DNA of 52,159 nt from Oscillospiraceae bacterium (GTDB taxonomy: Bacteria; Bacillota; Clostridia; Oscillospirales; Ruminococcaceae), in the NCBI GenBank assembly GCA_004556975.1, contig SFFD01000013.1:1-52159 (forward strand), written 5' to 3'. The notes beneath the pieces were generated by a model. The model was given only the letters and a program-made list of their open reading frames with translations, had not been told where the DNA came from and did no database searches. Numbering within the stretch: position 1 is the first letter of the stretch; the number at the start of each line of letters is the position of its first letter. The translations under genes were made by a program, and so were the position numbers. Shown piece by piece: positions 1 to 8,309 of the stretch.

Positions 1-261
1 GAACTCACCGGGAACTGCGCAAAGCTCGACAACCTTACCCTGCTCTACTATCGCCATGCACTGCCCGTCTGCAACTGCTATTACAGAACCTTTGCTGATG
101 ATGTTATCTTCACCCTTGGTATTGCTGCTTCTTCCGCTTGTTCTCTTTTGGCCCTTTCTTACCAGCACCTCGTTCGGAAGTGCGTCACAGTAAAAGTACT
201 CCTTCCACTGGTCCGCCATTACTCCGCCAACTGCTCCGCCTATTGCTTTGATAAGTCCCAT
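1..261 (-). CDS. SPFH-domain (YdjI / virion-core-like) protein, N-terminal part
   Basis: Only the first 87 residues are inside the window; the gene continues beyond position 1. The start ATG at 261 follows a good SD (AAAGGAG, about 8 nt upstream). The N-terminus (MGLIKAIGGAVGG, then a DQWKEYF stretch, then VLVRKGQKR) matches my memory of the Bacillota SPFH family often labelled virion core protein or YdjI. These are membrane-associated scaffold proteins, often next to zinc-ribbon proteins and implicated in envelope stress; their exact role is not settled. Family identity is inferred from the N-terminal pattern only. Confidence 0.7.
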   Translation of the reverse strand, partial: MGLIKAIGGAVGGVMADQWKEYFYCDALPNEVLVRKGQKRTSGRSSNTKGEDNIISKGSVIAVADGQCMAIVEQGKVVELCAVPGEF

Positions 262-296
262 TATGTATTTCTCCTTTCAGATTGGTGTACATTTCA

Positions 297-325
297 ATTA
301 TAAAGATTTTTAAACAAAAATGCAA
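297..325 (-). promoter_or_regulatory. Promoter for the SPFH gene
   Basis: Reading the minus strand, a TTGCAT -35 (320-325) and a perfect TATAAT -10 (297-302) are separated by 17 bp, about 36 bp before the start codon at 261. This is a standard housekeeping-sigma arrangement. Confidence 0.6.
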
Positions 326-415
326 TAGCGGCTAAAATTTATTAACATAAAATAAATATAGCTGCAACAAAAATAAAAAACGGACGCACTTATTATTTGA
401 AAGGGTGATAAAGCA

Positions 416-622
416 ATGAAAAAATCCCTGAAATACACAATAATTTTTGCCGCAGTGTTTTCTGCAATATATATTTTATTAGACATAAATTTTTTGCTGC
501 CGATAAACTTGAAGATAAAGCCTGAAATTCTCTTTTTCATAAAAACCGTATGTGCTTTTGCCTTCGCGGTTGTAACCGCATCATTATGCGGAAAAATATT
601 GAGCAAAAGGAAGGAAGAATAG
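416..622 (+). CDS. Small two-helix membrane protein, unknown function
   Basis: 68 residues. SD AAGGGTGAT lies just before ATG 416. Two hydrophobic stretches (about residues 8-28 and 38-60) suggest two membrane helices with a short basic tail (SKRKEE). The stop at 622 is two bases before the next start at 625, so the genes are very likely co-transcribed and translationally coupled. I do not recognise the family. Confidence 0.65.
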   Translation: MKKSLKYTIIFAAVFSAIYILLDINFLLPINLKIKPEILFFIKTVCAFAFAVVTASLCGKILSKRKEE

Positions 623-624
623 GT

Positions 625-1590
625 ATGAAAAAAATAGCTGCCGTACTTTTGGCACTGTTTGCACTTACGGTGCTCACATCTTGCTGCGGAAAAGAGGATG
701 AGCACATGGATTTCAGCTCGCTCATTCCCATGAGCACGCGCTCTGTGCTTGTGGAATATACGTCCGGCGAAAAAACAATTTCTTATACTGCGGAAAAACA
801 GGTTGTGGAGGAACTGGAAAACTGGCTTTCCGGCCTTAAGTGTGAACGCCGCAATTTTGAGCACGGAAGTACTCCCGCTGATTGTGACGGAGGAGAATGT
901 TATACCTTTACCACAGATAAAGCAAGCTTTTCATATGTTATAAACGGAAAAGACGAATGCTATCTTAATATAAAGGACGGATGGTACTTTGTAAAAAATC
1001 CCACAAATCCGCCGGAATTTGACGGCGGAGAAACCACCGCGCTTAATGAAGAACAAACAGTCAAAGCAAGTGCGGTTTTTGTTAGAGACAGGCTCTATAT
1101 TTCCACAGAAACCGAAAGCACCATAGAAGGCCGCTGCGGAAATATGGACGGAGAGATTATCTCTTCCGTTCCGGAAGACGAAATGCCGTCGAAAAACGGC
1201 GAATCCAATTTCGGAACAGGCTATTCCTATCAGGTAACGGGAGTCAACACCGTCGATGTTTTCATAGGCGATAAAATAATTGTTTTTCGCTGTTTTGACA
1301 ACGAGGGCGAACTTTGGGTTTCGCGCGCGGATGAAAAAAATGCTGTAAAGCTTTCAAAAGACCATGAAGTACGGATAAAGCTGCTTTTGGCGGAAGCAGA
1401 GTGGCAACCCGGCGCTGCCAACTGCATTTTTGACTGCCTTATCGGCGGTACGGAAAACGGCAACGTTTACTATCATTCCGACTGCGGAACATTAAGCCGC
1501 GAGGAAACAGGCGAATACAGCGTTCTTTCAGAAACGGACAAAGAACTGCTGAACGGCATTCTGGAACAATACATAATACTGGGATTTTAA
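625..1590 (+). CDS. Predicted lipoprotein, unknown function
   Basis: 321 residues from ATG 625, chosen because the SD-like AAGGAAG lies just upstream and the protein then opens with a typical lipoprotein signal: MKK, a hydrophobic core, and the lipobox LTSC with Cys near residue 20. An upstream in-frame start at 550 would bury this signal and is rejected. The mature part is acidic and beta-rich in appearance, with several Cys residues and no motif I can name. Two copies of TGAGCACG (731 and 858) fall in the gene. It sits between two small membrane-protein genes in one operon, suggesting an envelope role. Confidence 0.7.
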   Translation: MKKIAAVLLALFALTVLTSCCGKEDEHMDFSSLIPMSTRSVLVEYTSGEKTISYTAEKQVVEELENWLSGLKCERRNFEHGSTPADCDGGECYTFTTDKASFSYVINGKDECYLNIKDGWYFVKNPTNPPEFDGGETTALNEEQTVKASAVFVRDRLYISTETESTIEGRCGNMDGEIISSVPEDEMPSKNGESNFGTGYSYQVTGVNTVDVFIGDKIIVFRCFDNEGELWVSRADEKNAVKLSKDHEVRIKLLLAEAEWQPGAANCIFDCLIGGTENGNVYYHSDCGTLSREETGEYSVLSETDKELLNGILEQYIILGF

Positions 1591-1601
1591 TTGAGGATGT
1601 T

Positions 1602-1874
1602 ATGAAAAAGAAGACAGTAATAATAGTTATATCTGTTTTGGTTATATTATGGTGCGCCGTGTTTGTTACGGATTATGTGCGCTGTTCTTCGCTTAAAGAA
1701 CCGCTGTTTGTAATAGCGAAAGGAACAACGGCGGATGACGGAGGTTCCGGTATCTATCAGGGACTGGGATATAGTGTAGAAGTTGAAAAGCGCATTGACG
1801 CAGAATACGGAGCTTGCGTTACTTCCATAAAAATGGAAGCGTTTGGAAGAGTGATTGCCGCTTCCATTGAATAG
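1602..1874 (+). CDS. Small membrane-anchored protein, unknown function
   Basis: 90 residues. A basic start (MKKKT) and one hydrophobic segment at residues 5-24 suggest an N-terminal anchor with an extracytoplasmic tail of about 65 residues. The tail contains a pattern (SGIYQGLGYSVEV) that I have seen in uncharacterised Clostridia proteins but cannot assign. SD TTGAGGATG precedes ATG 1602, 11 bp after the lipoprotein stop, so it belongs to the same operon. Confidence 0.6.
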   Translation: MKKKTVIIVISVLVILWCAVFVTDYVRCSSLKEPLFVIAKGTTADDGGSGIYQGLGYSVEVEKRIDAEYGACVTSIKMEAFGRVIAASIE

Positions 1875-1930
1875 CGGCATTGACAAGCACAATTTCTACG
1901 GGTATAATTTATCCGCAGGGGTTGCTTTTT

Positions 1931-2257
1931 ATGAATGAATATAAAAATGCGCAGGCGCTTATACGCCTTGCCGGAATGGGTGGAATTCACCCTGCAAGAA
2001 GGCGCTTTCACAGTACCGCAGCAGGCTCTTCCATAATCGGAAGAATCATTGGAACTGCCGTTGCAACAGCGGTAAGCAGCGCCATTGATAACTATGCAGA
2101 ATCTGCCGCAAAGGCAAATGCAGAAGAGGCAGAGCGCGCCGAAATCCGCAGGGAATATAACAAAAAAATGTCTAACCTTCCTTCAAACTGTCCGAATTGC
2201 GGGGCGCCAACCTTCGGAAAAATGTATTGTGAATACTGCGAGTCTAAAATGGCATAA
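1931..2257 (+). CDS. Zinc-ribbon protein with Gly/Ala-rich middle segment
   Basis: 108 residues from ATG 1931, preceded by SD AGGGG. A longer reading from 1880 lacks an SD and is not preferred. The middle (about residues 30-50) is a glycine/alanine/isoleucine-rich weakly hydrophobic stretch, followed by a charged helix (AEEAERAEIRREY). The C-terminus is a zinc ribbon with CPNCG and, 11 residues on, CEYC. Such short zinc-ribbon proteins often accompany SPFH/YdjI genes in Bacillota, and one lies nearby at position 1. Function unknown. Confidence 0.65.
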   Translation: MNEYKNAQALIRLAGMGGIHPARRRFHSTAAGSSIIGRIIGTAVATAVSSAIDNYAESAAKANAEEAERAEIRREYNKKMSNLPSNCPNCGAPTFGKMYCEYCESKMA

Positions 2258-2294
2258 AAAATACATATCGGAATATATTTTTTGCAGAAAATAG

Positions 2295-2323
2295 TTGACA
2301 AATGTATAAAATCGTTATATTAT
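2295..2323 (+). promoter_or_regulatory. metK promoter
   Basis: A perfect TTGACA -35 (2295-2300), 17-bp spacer and TATTAT -10 (2318-2323) place the transcription start just before the SAM riboswitch, as expected for an S-box leader. Confidence 0.8.
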
Positions 2324-2347
2324 AGACAACGTACAAAATAATAATGC

Positions 2348-2445
2348 CTTATCGAGAGCGGCTGAGGGACAGGCCCTATGAAGCCCGGCAACCTGCGTTT
2401 ATGAGTGTGGTGCCAATTCCTGCGGAAGAAATTCCGAAAGATGAG
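2348..2445 (+). promoter_or_regulatory. SAM-I (S-box) riboswitch aptamer
   Basis: The leader has the S-box signature: a P1 stem (CTTATC at 2348 pairing with GATGAG at 2440-2445), the GAGAG...GCTGAGGGA k-turn region, GAAGCCCGGCAACC, and the GGTGCCAATTCC segment. SAM binding is known to stabilise P1 and allow the downstream terminator to form, shutting off metK when SAM is plentiful. The terminator at 2465-2492 fits that OFF-switch design. Confidence 0.97.
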
Positions 2446-2464
2446 GAACGGTTAAAGTGTATTT

Positions 2465-2492
2465 AAAGCGCCCGTTCTTCGGGCGCTTTTTT
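2465..2492 (+). terminator. Riboswitch-controlled intrinsic terminator
   Basis: Stem AAGCGCCCG / CGGGCGCTT with a 5-nt loop followed by a run of T, lying between the SAM aptamer and metK. It is the expression platform of the S-box. Confidence 0.93.
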
Positions 2493-2516
2493 ATTGGCAA
2501 GAAAGGAATTCAATAT

Positions 2517-3677
2517 ATGAGCAAAAGACTTTTTACTTCCGAATCTGTAACAGAAGGACATCCCGATAAAATCTGCGACATAGTTTCGGATTCAATCCTT
2601 GACGCAATTTTTGAAAAGGACCCGTGTGCAAGAGTAGCATGCGAAACCACCTGTACCACCGGAATAGTTTCGGTAATGGGCGAAATTACCACAACGGCAA
2701 ATATCGATATTCCTGCAATCGTAAGAGACGCAGTGAAAGAAATAGGCTATGACGACGCGGAATATGGCTTTGACTGCAATACCTGCGCCGTTACCACCAG
2801 CATCCATCAGCAGTCGCCTGATATTGCCATGGGCGTTGACAGCGAGGACGAATACGCCATGGGCGCGGGAGACCAGGGCATGATGTTCGGCTTTGCCTGC
2901 ACCGAAACGCCGGAGCTTATGCCCATGCCCATAAGTTATGCGCACAAACTGACCCGCCGCCTTACCGAGGTGCGCAAAAACGGCACTATGCCTTACCTCC
3001 GTCCGGACGGCAAGTCACAGGTTACCGTTGAATATGACGACGGCAAGCCGGTGCGCGTTGACACAATAGTAATTTCTTCACAGCACGCCGCCGATGCCGA
3101 ACCGGATGACATTCGCCGCGACATTATAGAGAATGTAATAACTCCGGTAATTCCGGCGGAGCTTATGGATGAGGAAACAAAAATCTATGTAAACCCCACA
3201 GGCCGCTTTGTAATAGGCGGGCCTATGGGCGACAGCGGCCTTACCGGGCGCAAAATAATCGTTGATACTTATGGCGGATATTCACGTCATGGCGGCGGAG
3301 CATTTTCAGGCAAAGACCCGACCAAAGTAGACCGTTCAGCGGCATATGCGGCCAGATGGATTGCCAAGAACATTGTTGCCGCAGATCTTGCCGACAAGTG
3401 CGAAATTCAGCTTGCATACGCCATAGGCGTTGCCTGCCCGGTTTCTGTTCTTGTTGATACCTTCGGTACGGGCAAATATTCGGATGATGAAATTGCCGAA
3501 GCAGTTGAAAAAGTTTTTGACCTTCGCCCCGCAGCAATCATAAGACGGCTTGACCTTCGCAAACCGATTTATAAGAAGCTTGCCGCTTATGGACATATGG
3601 GCCGCGAAGAACTGGGCGTATCGTGGGAGAAAACCGATATGGTCGATGCTCTTAAAGAGGCTTTGCAAAACAGATAA
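2517..3677 (+). CDS. metK: S-adenosylmethionine synthase
   Basis: 386 residues, the usual length. It makes SAM from methionine and ATP in the cytoplasm. Visible family signatures are TSESVTEGHPDK near the N-terminus, GAGDQG in the middle, and GGGAFSGKDPTKVDRSAAY in the C-terminal third. ATG 2517 is chosen because it follows SD AAAGGAATT. An in-frame GTG at 2457 lies inside the riboswitch terminator region and would add 20 unrelated residues. The gene stands alone behind its riboswitch and ends at a bidirectional terminator facing ppa. Confidence 0.98.
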   Translation: MSKRLFTSESVTEGHPDKICDIVSDSILDAIFEKDPCARVACETTCTTGIVSVMGEITTTANIDIPAIVRDAVKEIGYDDAEYGFDCNTCAVTTSIHQQSPDIAMGVDSEDEYAMGAGDQGMMFGFACTETPELMPMPISYAHKLTRRLTEVRKNGTMPYLRPDGKSQVTVEYDDGKPVRVDTIVISSQHAADAEPDDIRRDIIENVITPVIPAELMDEETKIYVNPTGRFVIGGPMGDSGLTGRKIIVDTYGGYSRHGGGAFSGKDPTKVDRSAAYAARWIAKNIVAADLADKCEIQLAYAIGVACPVSVLVDTFGTGKYSDDEIAEAVEKVFDLRPAAIIRRLDLRKPIYKKLAAYGHMGREELGVSWEKTDMVDALKEALQNR

Positions 3678-3718
3678 GCCCCGTGCTCAAAAATTAAGTT
3701 TATATGCTCAAAAATAAA

Positions 3719-3749
3719 AATGCGTGCTCGGATTGAGCACGCATTTTTT
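3719..3749. terminator. Bidirectional terminator between metK and ppa
   Basis: AATGCGTGCTC / GAGCACGCATT hairpin with a short loop and T-rich flanks on both sides. The arms carry the GAGCAC word, one copy extended to TGAGCACG at 3734. Another CGTGCTCA lies at 3682 just after the metK stop. Confidence 0.85.
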
Positions 3750-3759
3750 GTGTATGAAG

Positions 3760-4296
3760 TTATTTTTTGCTTCCAAAGGTGCGTTCGTAATTTTCGATGC
3801 ACTCCTCAATAATCCTTTGAGCGTCCTCATGTCCCAAAACCTCATTGACAACCGTGGCTTTACCCTCAAGTGATTTATAGACCTCAAAAAAGTGCTGCAT
3901 TTCGTTCATAGTATGAGAGGGCAGCTCAGAAATATCGAAATAGCAGGAACGGGAAGGATCCTGGAAGGGCACGGCAATTATTTTTTCATCGGAAGAACCG
4001 CCGTCGGTCATTTTTATTACGCCTATGGGGCGGCACTGTACCAGAGTCATGGGGTGAATTGCTTCGCGGCAGAGCACGAGCACGTCCAAAGGGTCGCCGT
4101 CCTCGGCATATGTGCGCGGAATAAATCCATAGTTGGCGGGGTAGTGGGTGGCGGTATAAAGCACGCGGTCAAGCCGAAGCATGCCGGTTTCTTTGTCCAT
4201 TTCATATTTATTTTTACCGCCGGTAGGAATCTCAATTACAGCGGTAAAATCGTCTTTTTTAATTCTGTCTTTTGAAATGTCATGCCATATGTTCAT
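3760..4296 (-). CDS. ppa: Inorganic pyrophosphatase, family I
   Basis: 178 residues from ATG 4296, which has SD AAAAGGAG upstream; longer in-frame readings lack an SD. It hydrolyses pyrophosphate to phosphate in the cytoplasm and so pulls biosynthetic reactions forward. The metal-binding signature DGDPLDVLV and the N-terminal EIP...K...YE pattern identify the family I (soluble, Mg-dependent) enzyme. Its promoter lies at 4347-4374. Confidence 0.95.
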   Translation of the reverse strand: MNIWHDISKDRIKKDDFTAVIEIPTGGKNKYEMDKETGMLRLDRVLYTATHYPANYGFIPRTYAEDGDPLDVLVLCREAIHPMTLVQCRPIGVIKMTDGGSSDEKIIAVPFQDPSRSCYFDISELPSHTMNEMQHFFEVYKSLEGKATVVNEVLGHEDAQRIIEECIENYERTFGSKK

Positions 4297-4340
4297 AATT
4301 TTTCTCCTTTTCATGTAGGTATTTTTGCGGTTTTCAGGAT

Positions 4341-4374
4341 TGATACATTGTATCATATATTTTTGTCTTGTCAA
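4341..4374 (-). promoter_or_regulatory. ppa promoter with dyad-symmetric -10
   Basis: On the minus strand, TTGACA (4369-4374), 16 bp, TACAAT (4347-4352). The -10 is embedded in a perfect 15-nt palindrome TGATACATTGTATCA (4341-4355), which may be an operator. Confidence 0.75.
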
Positions 4375-4382
4375 GCAGAGAA

Positions 4383-4421
4383 AAAGAAAAGCGGCTGCTT
4401 TTTTAATACAAGCAGCCGCTT
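4383..4421 (-). terminator. Terminator after nrdJ
   Basis: Perfect 12-bp stem AAGCGGCTGCTT / AAGCAGCCGCTT (4389-4400 and 4410-4421), followed on the minus strand by a T-rich run, just past the nrdJ stop codon. Confidence 0.88.
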
Positions 4422-4435
4422 AAAGCAATGCTATT

Positions 4436-6709
4436 TTAGCCGCAATGGCTGAAGCCGCAGTCGCAGACCGTGCAGCCACCCTCGTGCCGAAGAACTTTTC
4501 CGCATTCGGGGCAGTGAAGTTTGTCATCAGCGCCTAGAATCGGTTTATTGCCTTTTTCGGCGCTTTTTTGCTGCGGCTTTTCTTCTTCCGCAAAGTCAGC
4601 TTTCATGCCTATGGTTTCGGCATTAAGCATTTTTGACATTTTTTCAATGGTACGGGCAATGGCGTCGGGGCAAGAGGTACATTTCATGCCGGGCTGGCGA
4701 ACTGTGCTGGGGCAGCGTATACCTTTAAGCTGAGTAAGAATCTCCTGCTGGGAAATGCCGGAACGCAGCGCAATGGAAACAAGACGCGCAGTTGCTTCGG
4801 ACTGGGAAGGACATCCGCCGCCTTTGCCTGTGCTTGTAAACACTTCACAAATTCCGTTTTCGTCGCGGTTTACTGTAATGAACAGGCTTCCGCAGCCGAT
4901 TTTTACTTTTTCGGTTGCGCCCCAGGTCATGCTTGGGCGCGGCCGCGGCATTATGCTGCCGAAAAGCGGAGCGGGAATTTCAGCAGGCTTTTCTTCCTTG
5001 GTCGTTCCGGTGGTAAGCACCTGGCTGTCGCGGCTTCCGTCACGGTAAACGGTTGTGCCCTTGCAGCCGAGCTTATAAGCAAGAAGATAAGCTTCCTTGA
5101 CTTCTTCTCTGGTGGCAGAGTTGGGGAAATTGATGGTTTTTGAAACGGCGTTGTCGGTATATTTCTGGAATGCAGCCTGAATTCTTATGTGCCATTCCGG
5201 GCTTATATCGTGGGCGCAGACAAATACCCGGCGGATTTCATCAGGGATTTCGTGAATATGTGCAAGGGTGCCTTCTTCTGCAATGCGGTGCATAAGTACT
5301 TCGGAATAGACGCCGGCTTCTTTAAGCTTTTCAACAAGCATATCGTTGCACACAAGCAGCTTGTCGCCGTCCATAACGTTTTTGGTGAATGCAAACGCAA
5401 ACATAGGCTCACATCCGCCGGAGGCATCTGCGATTATGGATATTGTTCCGGTTGGAGCAATGGTAGTAACCGTTGCATTGCGCACGGCAAGACCGACTTC
5501 GCCGAAAACAGACTCTTTCCAGGCAGGGAAGACGCCGCGTTCCGCGGCAAGCTCCGCAGAGGCAGCGCGGCCTTCGCTTTGGATAAGGCTCATAACTTCT
5601 TCGGCAGCCTTTTCTGCTTCAACGGAGTTGTATGGTACGCCAAGCTTAAGAAGCATATCGGCAAAACCCATTACTCCAAGACCTATTTTACGGGTGCGGC
5701 GAGTGTTTTCGTCAATCTTCTGCAACGGATAATGGTTTACGTCAATTACGTTATCAAGGAAGTGAACCGCATCATGAACAATGCGCGTAAGCTTTTCATA
5801 ATCAATGGTGGGAATTCCGTCAACATCTGCTACGCAAAGGCCAAGGTTGATTGAACCGAGATTGCACGCTTCAAAGGGAAGCAGCGGCTGTTCACCGCAG
5901 GGGTTGGTGCTTTCAATTTCTCCAAGTGCGGGGGTGGGGTTATAGCGGTTCATTTCATCAATAAACACTACGCCGGGTTCGCCGTTGCGCCATGCCGCAT
6001 CAACAATTTTGTCAAAAACGGTACGCGCATCAAGAGTACCGGTAACCTCGCCATTGTGCGGAGCAATAAGCTCATACTCCTTGCCTTCTTCAACGGCCTG
6101 CATGAACTTGTCGGTTATTGCCACAGAAATATTGAAGTTATTTATCTCGTGATTGTTTTCTTTACAGTCAATAAACTTGAGAATATCAGGGTGGTCAACC
6201 CGAAGCATACCCATGTTTGCGCCGCGGCGTGTTCCGCCCTGCTTGACCGCTTCGGTTGCGGCGTTAAACACTTTCATAAAGCTTACCGGACCGGAAGCAA
6301 CACCGCCGGTAGAGCGCACGATGCTTCCCTCCGGACGGAGGCGTGAGAAAGAAAAACCCGTGCCGCCGCCGGATTGATGAACCAGCGCAGCGTATTTTAC
6401 AGTATCAAAAATATCTGACATGCTGTCGTCTATCGGCAGAACAAAGCATGCGGAAAGCTGACCAAGCGGGCGGCCTGCATTCATAAGTGTGGGCGAGTTG
6501 GGCATAAACTCACGCTCTGTCATCATATTATAAAAGCGTTCTTCAAGCTCCCTTATCTCGTCTTCGGTGCTGCCATAAGCAGCGTCCGCTTCCGCAATAG
6601 TGGAAGCCACCCTGTGAAAAAGCTCTTCGATAGTTTCAACTACTTTGCCGTTGTTGTCCTTTGCAAGATATCTTCGCTCAAGGACGGTTTTCGCATTTGC
6701 GGTAAACAT
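4436..6709 (-). CDS. nrdJ: Adenosylcobalamin-dependent (class II) ribonucleotide reductase
   Basis: 757 residues. It reduces ribonucleotides to deoxyribonucleotides using a B12-generated radical, so the cell needs adenosylcobalamin from synthesis or uptake. Visible family features are MPNSPTLMNAG near residue 70, SGGGTGFSFSRLRP, GGTRRGANMGM, and the active-site segment NPCGEQPLLPFEACNLGS near residue 270. The C-terminus carries a four-cysteine zinc ribbon (CPECGKV...CTVCDCG), common in long clostridial NrdJ. SD AGGAGGG precedes ATG 6709. The gene is monocistronic, with its own promoter and terminator. Confidence 0.96.
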   Translation of the reverse strand: MFTANAKTVLERRYLAKDNNGKVVETIEELFHRVASTIAEADAAYGSTEDEIRELEERFYNMMTEREFMPNSPTLMNAGRPLGQLSACFVLPIDDSMSDIFDTVKYAALVHQSGGGTGFSFSRLRPEGSIVRSTGGVASGPVSFMKVFNAATEAVKQGGTRRGANMGMLRVDHPDILKFIDCKENNHEINNFNISVAITDKFMQAVEEGKEYELIAPHNGEVTGTLDARTVFDKIVDAAWRNGEPGVVFIDEMNRYNPTPALGEIESTNPCGEQPLLPFEACNLGSINLGLCVADVDGIPTIDYEKLTRIVHDAVHFLDNVIDVNHYPLQKIDENTRRTRKIGLGVMGFADMLLKLGVPYNSVEAEKAAEEVMSLIQSEGRAASAELAAERGVFPAWKESVFGEVGLAVRNATVTTIAPTGTISIIADASGGCEPMFAFAFTKNVMDGDKLLVCNDMLVEKLKEAGVYSEVLMHRIAEEGTLAHIHEIPDEIRRVFVCAHDISPEWHIRIQAAFQKYTDNAVSKTINFPNSATREEVKEAYLLAYKLGCKGTTVYRDGSRDSQVLTTGTTKEEKPAEIPAPLFGSIMPRPRPSMTWGATEKVKIGCGSLFITVNRDENGICEVFTSTGKGGGCPSQSEATARLVSIALRSGISQQEILTQLKGIRCPSTVRQPGMKCTSCPDAIARTIEKMSKMLNAETIGMKADFAEEEKPQQKSAEKGNKPILGADDKLHCPECGKVLRHEGGCTVCDCGFSHCG

Positions 6710-6741
6710 CGCTTTCCCTCCTATAAGATTTTAATGCATTT

Positions 6742-6775
6742 ATGATATTATATCATCTTTTATTCATTTATTCAA
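6742..6775 (-). promoter_or_regulatory. nrdJ promoter with dyad-symmetric -10
   Basis: Minus strand TTGAAT (6770-6775), 17 bp, perfect TATAAT (6747-6752). The -10 is the centre of a perfect 15-nt palindrome ATGATATTATATCAT (6742-6756), a candidate repressor site. It does not obviously match the NrdR box as I remember it. Confidence 0.75.
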
Positions 6776-6821
6776 TAAAAAGAGAAGAATTATAACAGAA
6801 ATTATTTGATATTTTTGTTGT

Positions 6822-6925
6822 GAAAAAGGCAGGAATATCTGCCGCAGTGATGAACATCCGAACTCCGTTCGGACTGCGCACAAGTGCAGGCAAAGGAGCG
6901 GCGGAAACCCTGAACACAAGAGGTT
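6822..6925 (-). pseudogene. Relic of a second MATE-transporter gene (C-terminal fragment)
   Basis: About 100 bp align base-for-base with the 3' part of the intact MATE gene (about 7029-7130): shared blocks include GAATATC/TGCCGCAGT, GGAAAC, and TGGAACACAAGGGTT versus TGAACACAAGAGGTT. Translated on the minus strand it gives LVFRVSAAPLP then GVRMFITAADIPAFF, matching LVFQVSTVLLLP and GVWMSITAADILAF of the neighbour. No start or full reading frame remains. It is most likely the remnant of a tandem duplicate, now left between the MATE terminator and the nrdJ promoter. Confidence 0.75.
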
Positions 6926-6963
6926 AAAAAATGTGCGCTCCGCTGTGGGGAGGAGCGCACATT
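6925..6963 (-). terminator. Terminator after the MATE gene
   Basis: Stem AATGTGCGCTCC / GGAGCGCACATT (6930-6941 and 6952-6963) followed on the minus strand by a T run, 15 bp past the MATE stop. Confidence 0.9.
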
Positions 6964-6977
6964 TTAGTCCGGAAGAA

Positions 6978-8309
6978 TTAAGCATAGTGGTATTTTTTCC
7001 GCAGTTTAATGAGAAAGAACAGCGTTACGCAAAAGGCAAGAATATCCGCCGCAGTTATGGACATCCACACGCCGTCCAGCTTCCAGACAAGCGGAAGCAA
7101 AAGGACGGTGGAAACTTGGAACACAAGGGTTCGCATAAATGAAATTATCGCCGAAACAATGCCGTTGTTAAGCGCCGTAAAGAAGGAAGAGGCAAATATG
7201 TTTGTTCCGGCAAACAGATAGCAAACGGAACCGATATAAAAGCACCGGCAGGTCATTTCGAGCAGCTCTGCATCATAACCGACAAAAAGTTTGCCAAGCG
7301 GCACAGCTGTGATTTCTCCCAAACAGAGCATAATAATGCCGAAAATTGCATTTACGGTAATTCCTTTGCGGAAAAGATTATTCAGCTCGTCATAATTTTT
7401 TGCGCCGTAGTGATAGCTTACTATAGGCGCGCTGCCGATGGCGTAGCCGATGAAAATTGCCAGGAAAACAAAGCTGACATACATAAAGACGCCATAGGCG
7501 GAAACGCCGTTCTGACCGGCGTATTCCATAAGCTTTTTGTTATAAAGTATGGCTACAATTGAAGCGGAGATATTGCTTACAAGCTCCGAAGAGCCGTTTA
7601 CGCACGCACCGAAAAACACCTTGCCGTAGAATTTGGTTTTGCCTATGCGGAGAAGGCTGCTGTTCGGCATAAGGAAATAAATAAGAGGAATAATGCCGCC
7701 GACAATTTCGCTTATAACCGTTGCCCACGCCGCTCCGGCAAGACCAAGGCGCATTACGCCCACCATAAGATAATCCAGAAACATATTGGTGCAGCCTGCA
7801 AAAACGGTTACAACAAAGCCAAGGTGCGGCTTTTGCGCCGTTATCATAAGCGCCTGAAAAAGGTTCTGAAGCATAAACGGCAGCATTCCTATAAGAAGGA
7901 TTGTCGCATAGGTTACGCAGTGCTCCACCATTGACTCGTCAGCGCCCATAAGAACGGAAAGAGGTTTAAGAAAAGGAATAGTTACCGCAGAAGCGACTAT
8001 GGCAATTACCGTCGTTGCAATTACAAGCATTGAAAAATATTTGTTTGCTTTTTCATTGTCGCCTTCACCCAGGGTTTTGCCCACAATTGCAGAGCCGCCT
8101 GCGCCGAGCATAAAACCGAGGGAAGCAATTATCTGTACCAAAGGGTATATAAGATTAAGCGCGGCAAAGGGTGTTTTTCCCACATAGTTGGAAACAAAAA
8201 AGCCGTCAACAACGCTGTATATTGATGTAAAAACCATCATGCAGATTGACGGCAAAACAAATTTGAACAGTTTACTGTAACTGAAATGATCAGAAAGCTG
8301 AATATTCAT
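6978..8309 (-). CDS. MATE-family multidrug/toxin exporter (MepA/DinF type)
   Basis: 443 residues, the usual length, with about twelve hydrophobic helices. MATE proteins export cationic drugs or metabolites with Na+ or H+ coupling at the cytoplasmic membrane. The N-terminal half shows SIYSVVDGFFVSNYVG, a MATE hallmark, and the repeat half shows GYAIGSAPIVSYHYGAK. The ATG overlaps the stop of the upstream MarR gene (ATGA), so the two are co-transcribed and the regulator probably controls export. A relic of a second copy lies just downstream. Confidence 0.93.
   Translation of the reverse strand: MNIQLSDHFSYSKLFKFVLPSICMMVFTSIYSVVDGFFVSNYVGKTPFAALNLIYPLVQIIASLGFMLGAGGSAIVGKTLGEGDNEKANKYFSMLVIATTVIAIVASAVTIPFLKPLSVLMGADESMVEHCVTYATILLIGMLPFMLQNLFQALMITAQKPHLGFVVTVFAGCTNMFLDYLMVGVMRLGLAGAAWATVISEIVGGIIPLIYFLMPNSSLLRIGKTKFYGKVFFGACVNGSSELVSNISASIVAILYNKKLMEYAGQNGVSAYGVFMYVSFVFLAIFIGYAIGSAPIVSYHYGAKNYDELNNLFRKGITVNAIFGIIMLCLGEITAVPLGKLFVGYDAELLEMTCRCFYIGSVCYLFAGTNIFASSFFTALNNGIVSAIISFMRTLVFQVSTVLLLPLVWKLDGVWMSITAADILAFCVTLFFLIKLRKKYHYA

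Noticed and set aside
2457..2516. Upstream GTG start for metK
   Set aside because: It lies inside the riboswitch expression platform, lacks an SD and adds residues absent from the family.
6764..6985. 73-residue ORF between nrdJ and MATE
   Set aside because: It is read in a different frame across the MATE terminator and the MATE relic, with no SD.
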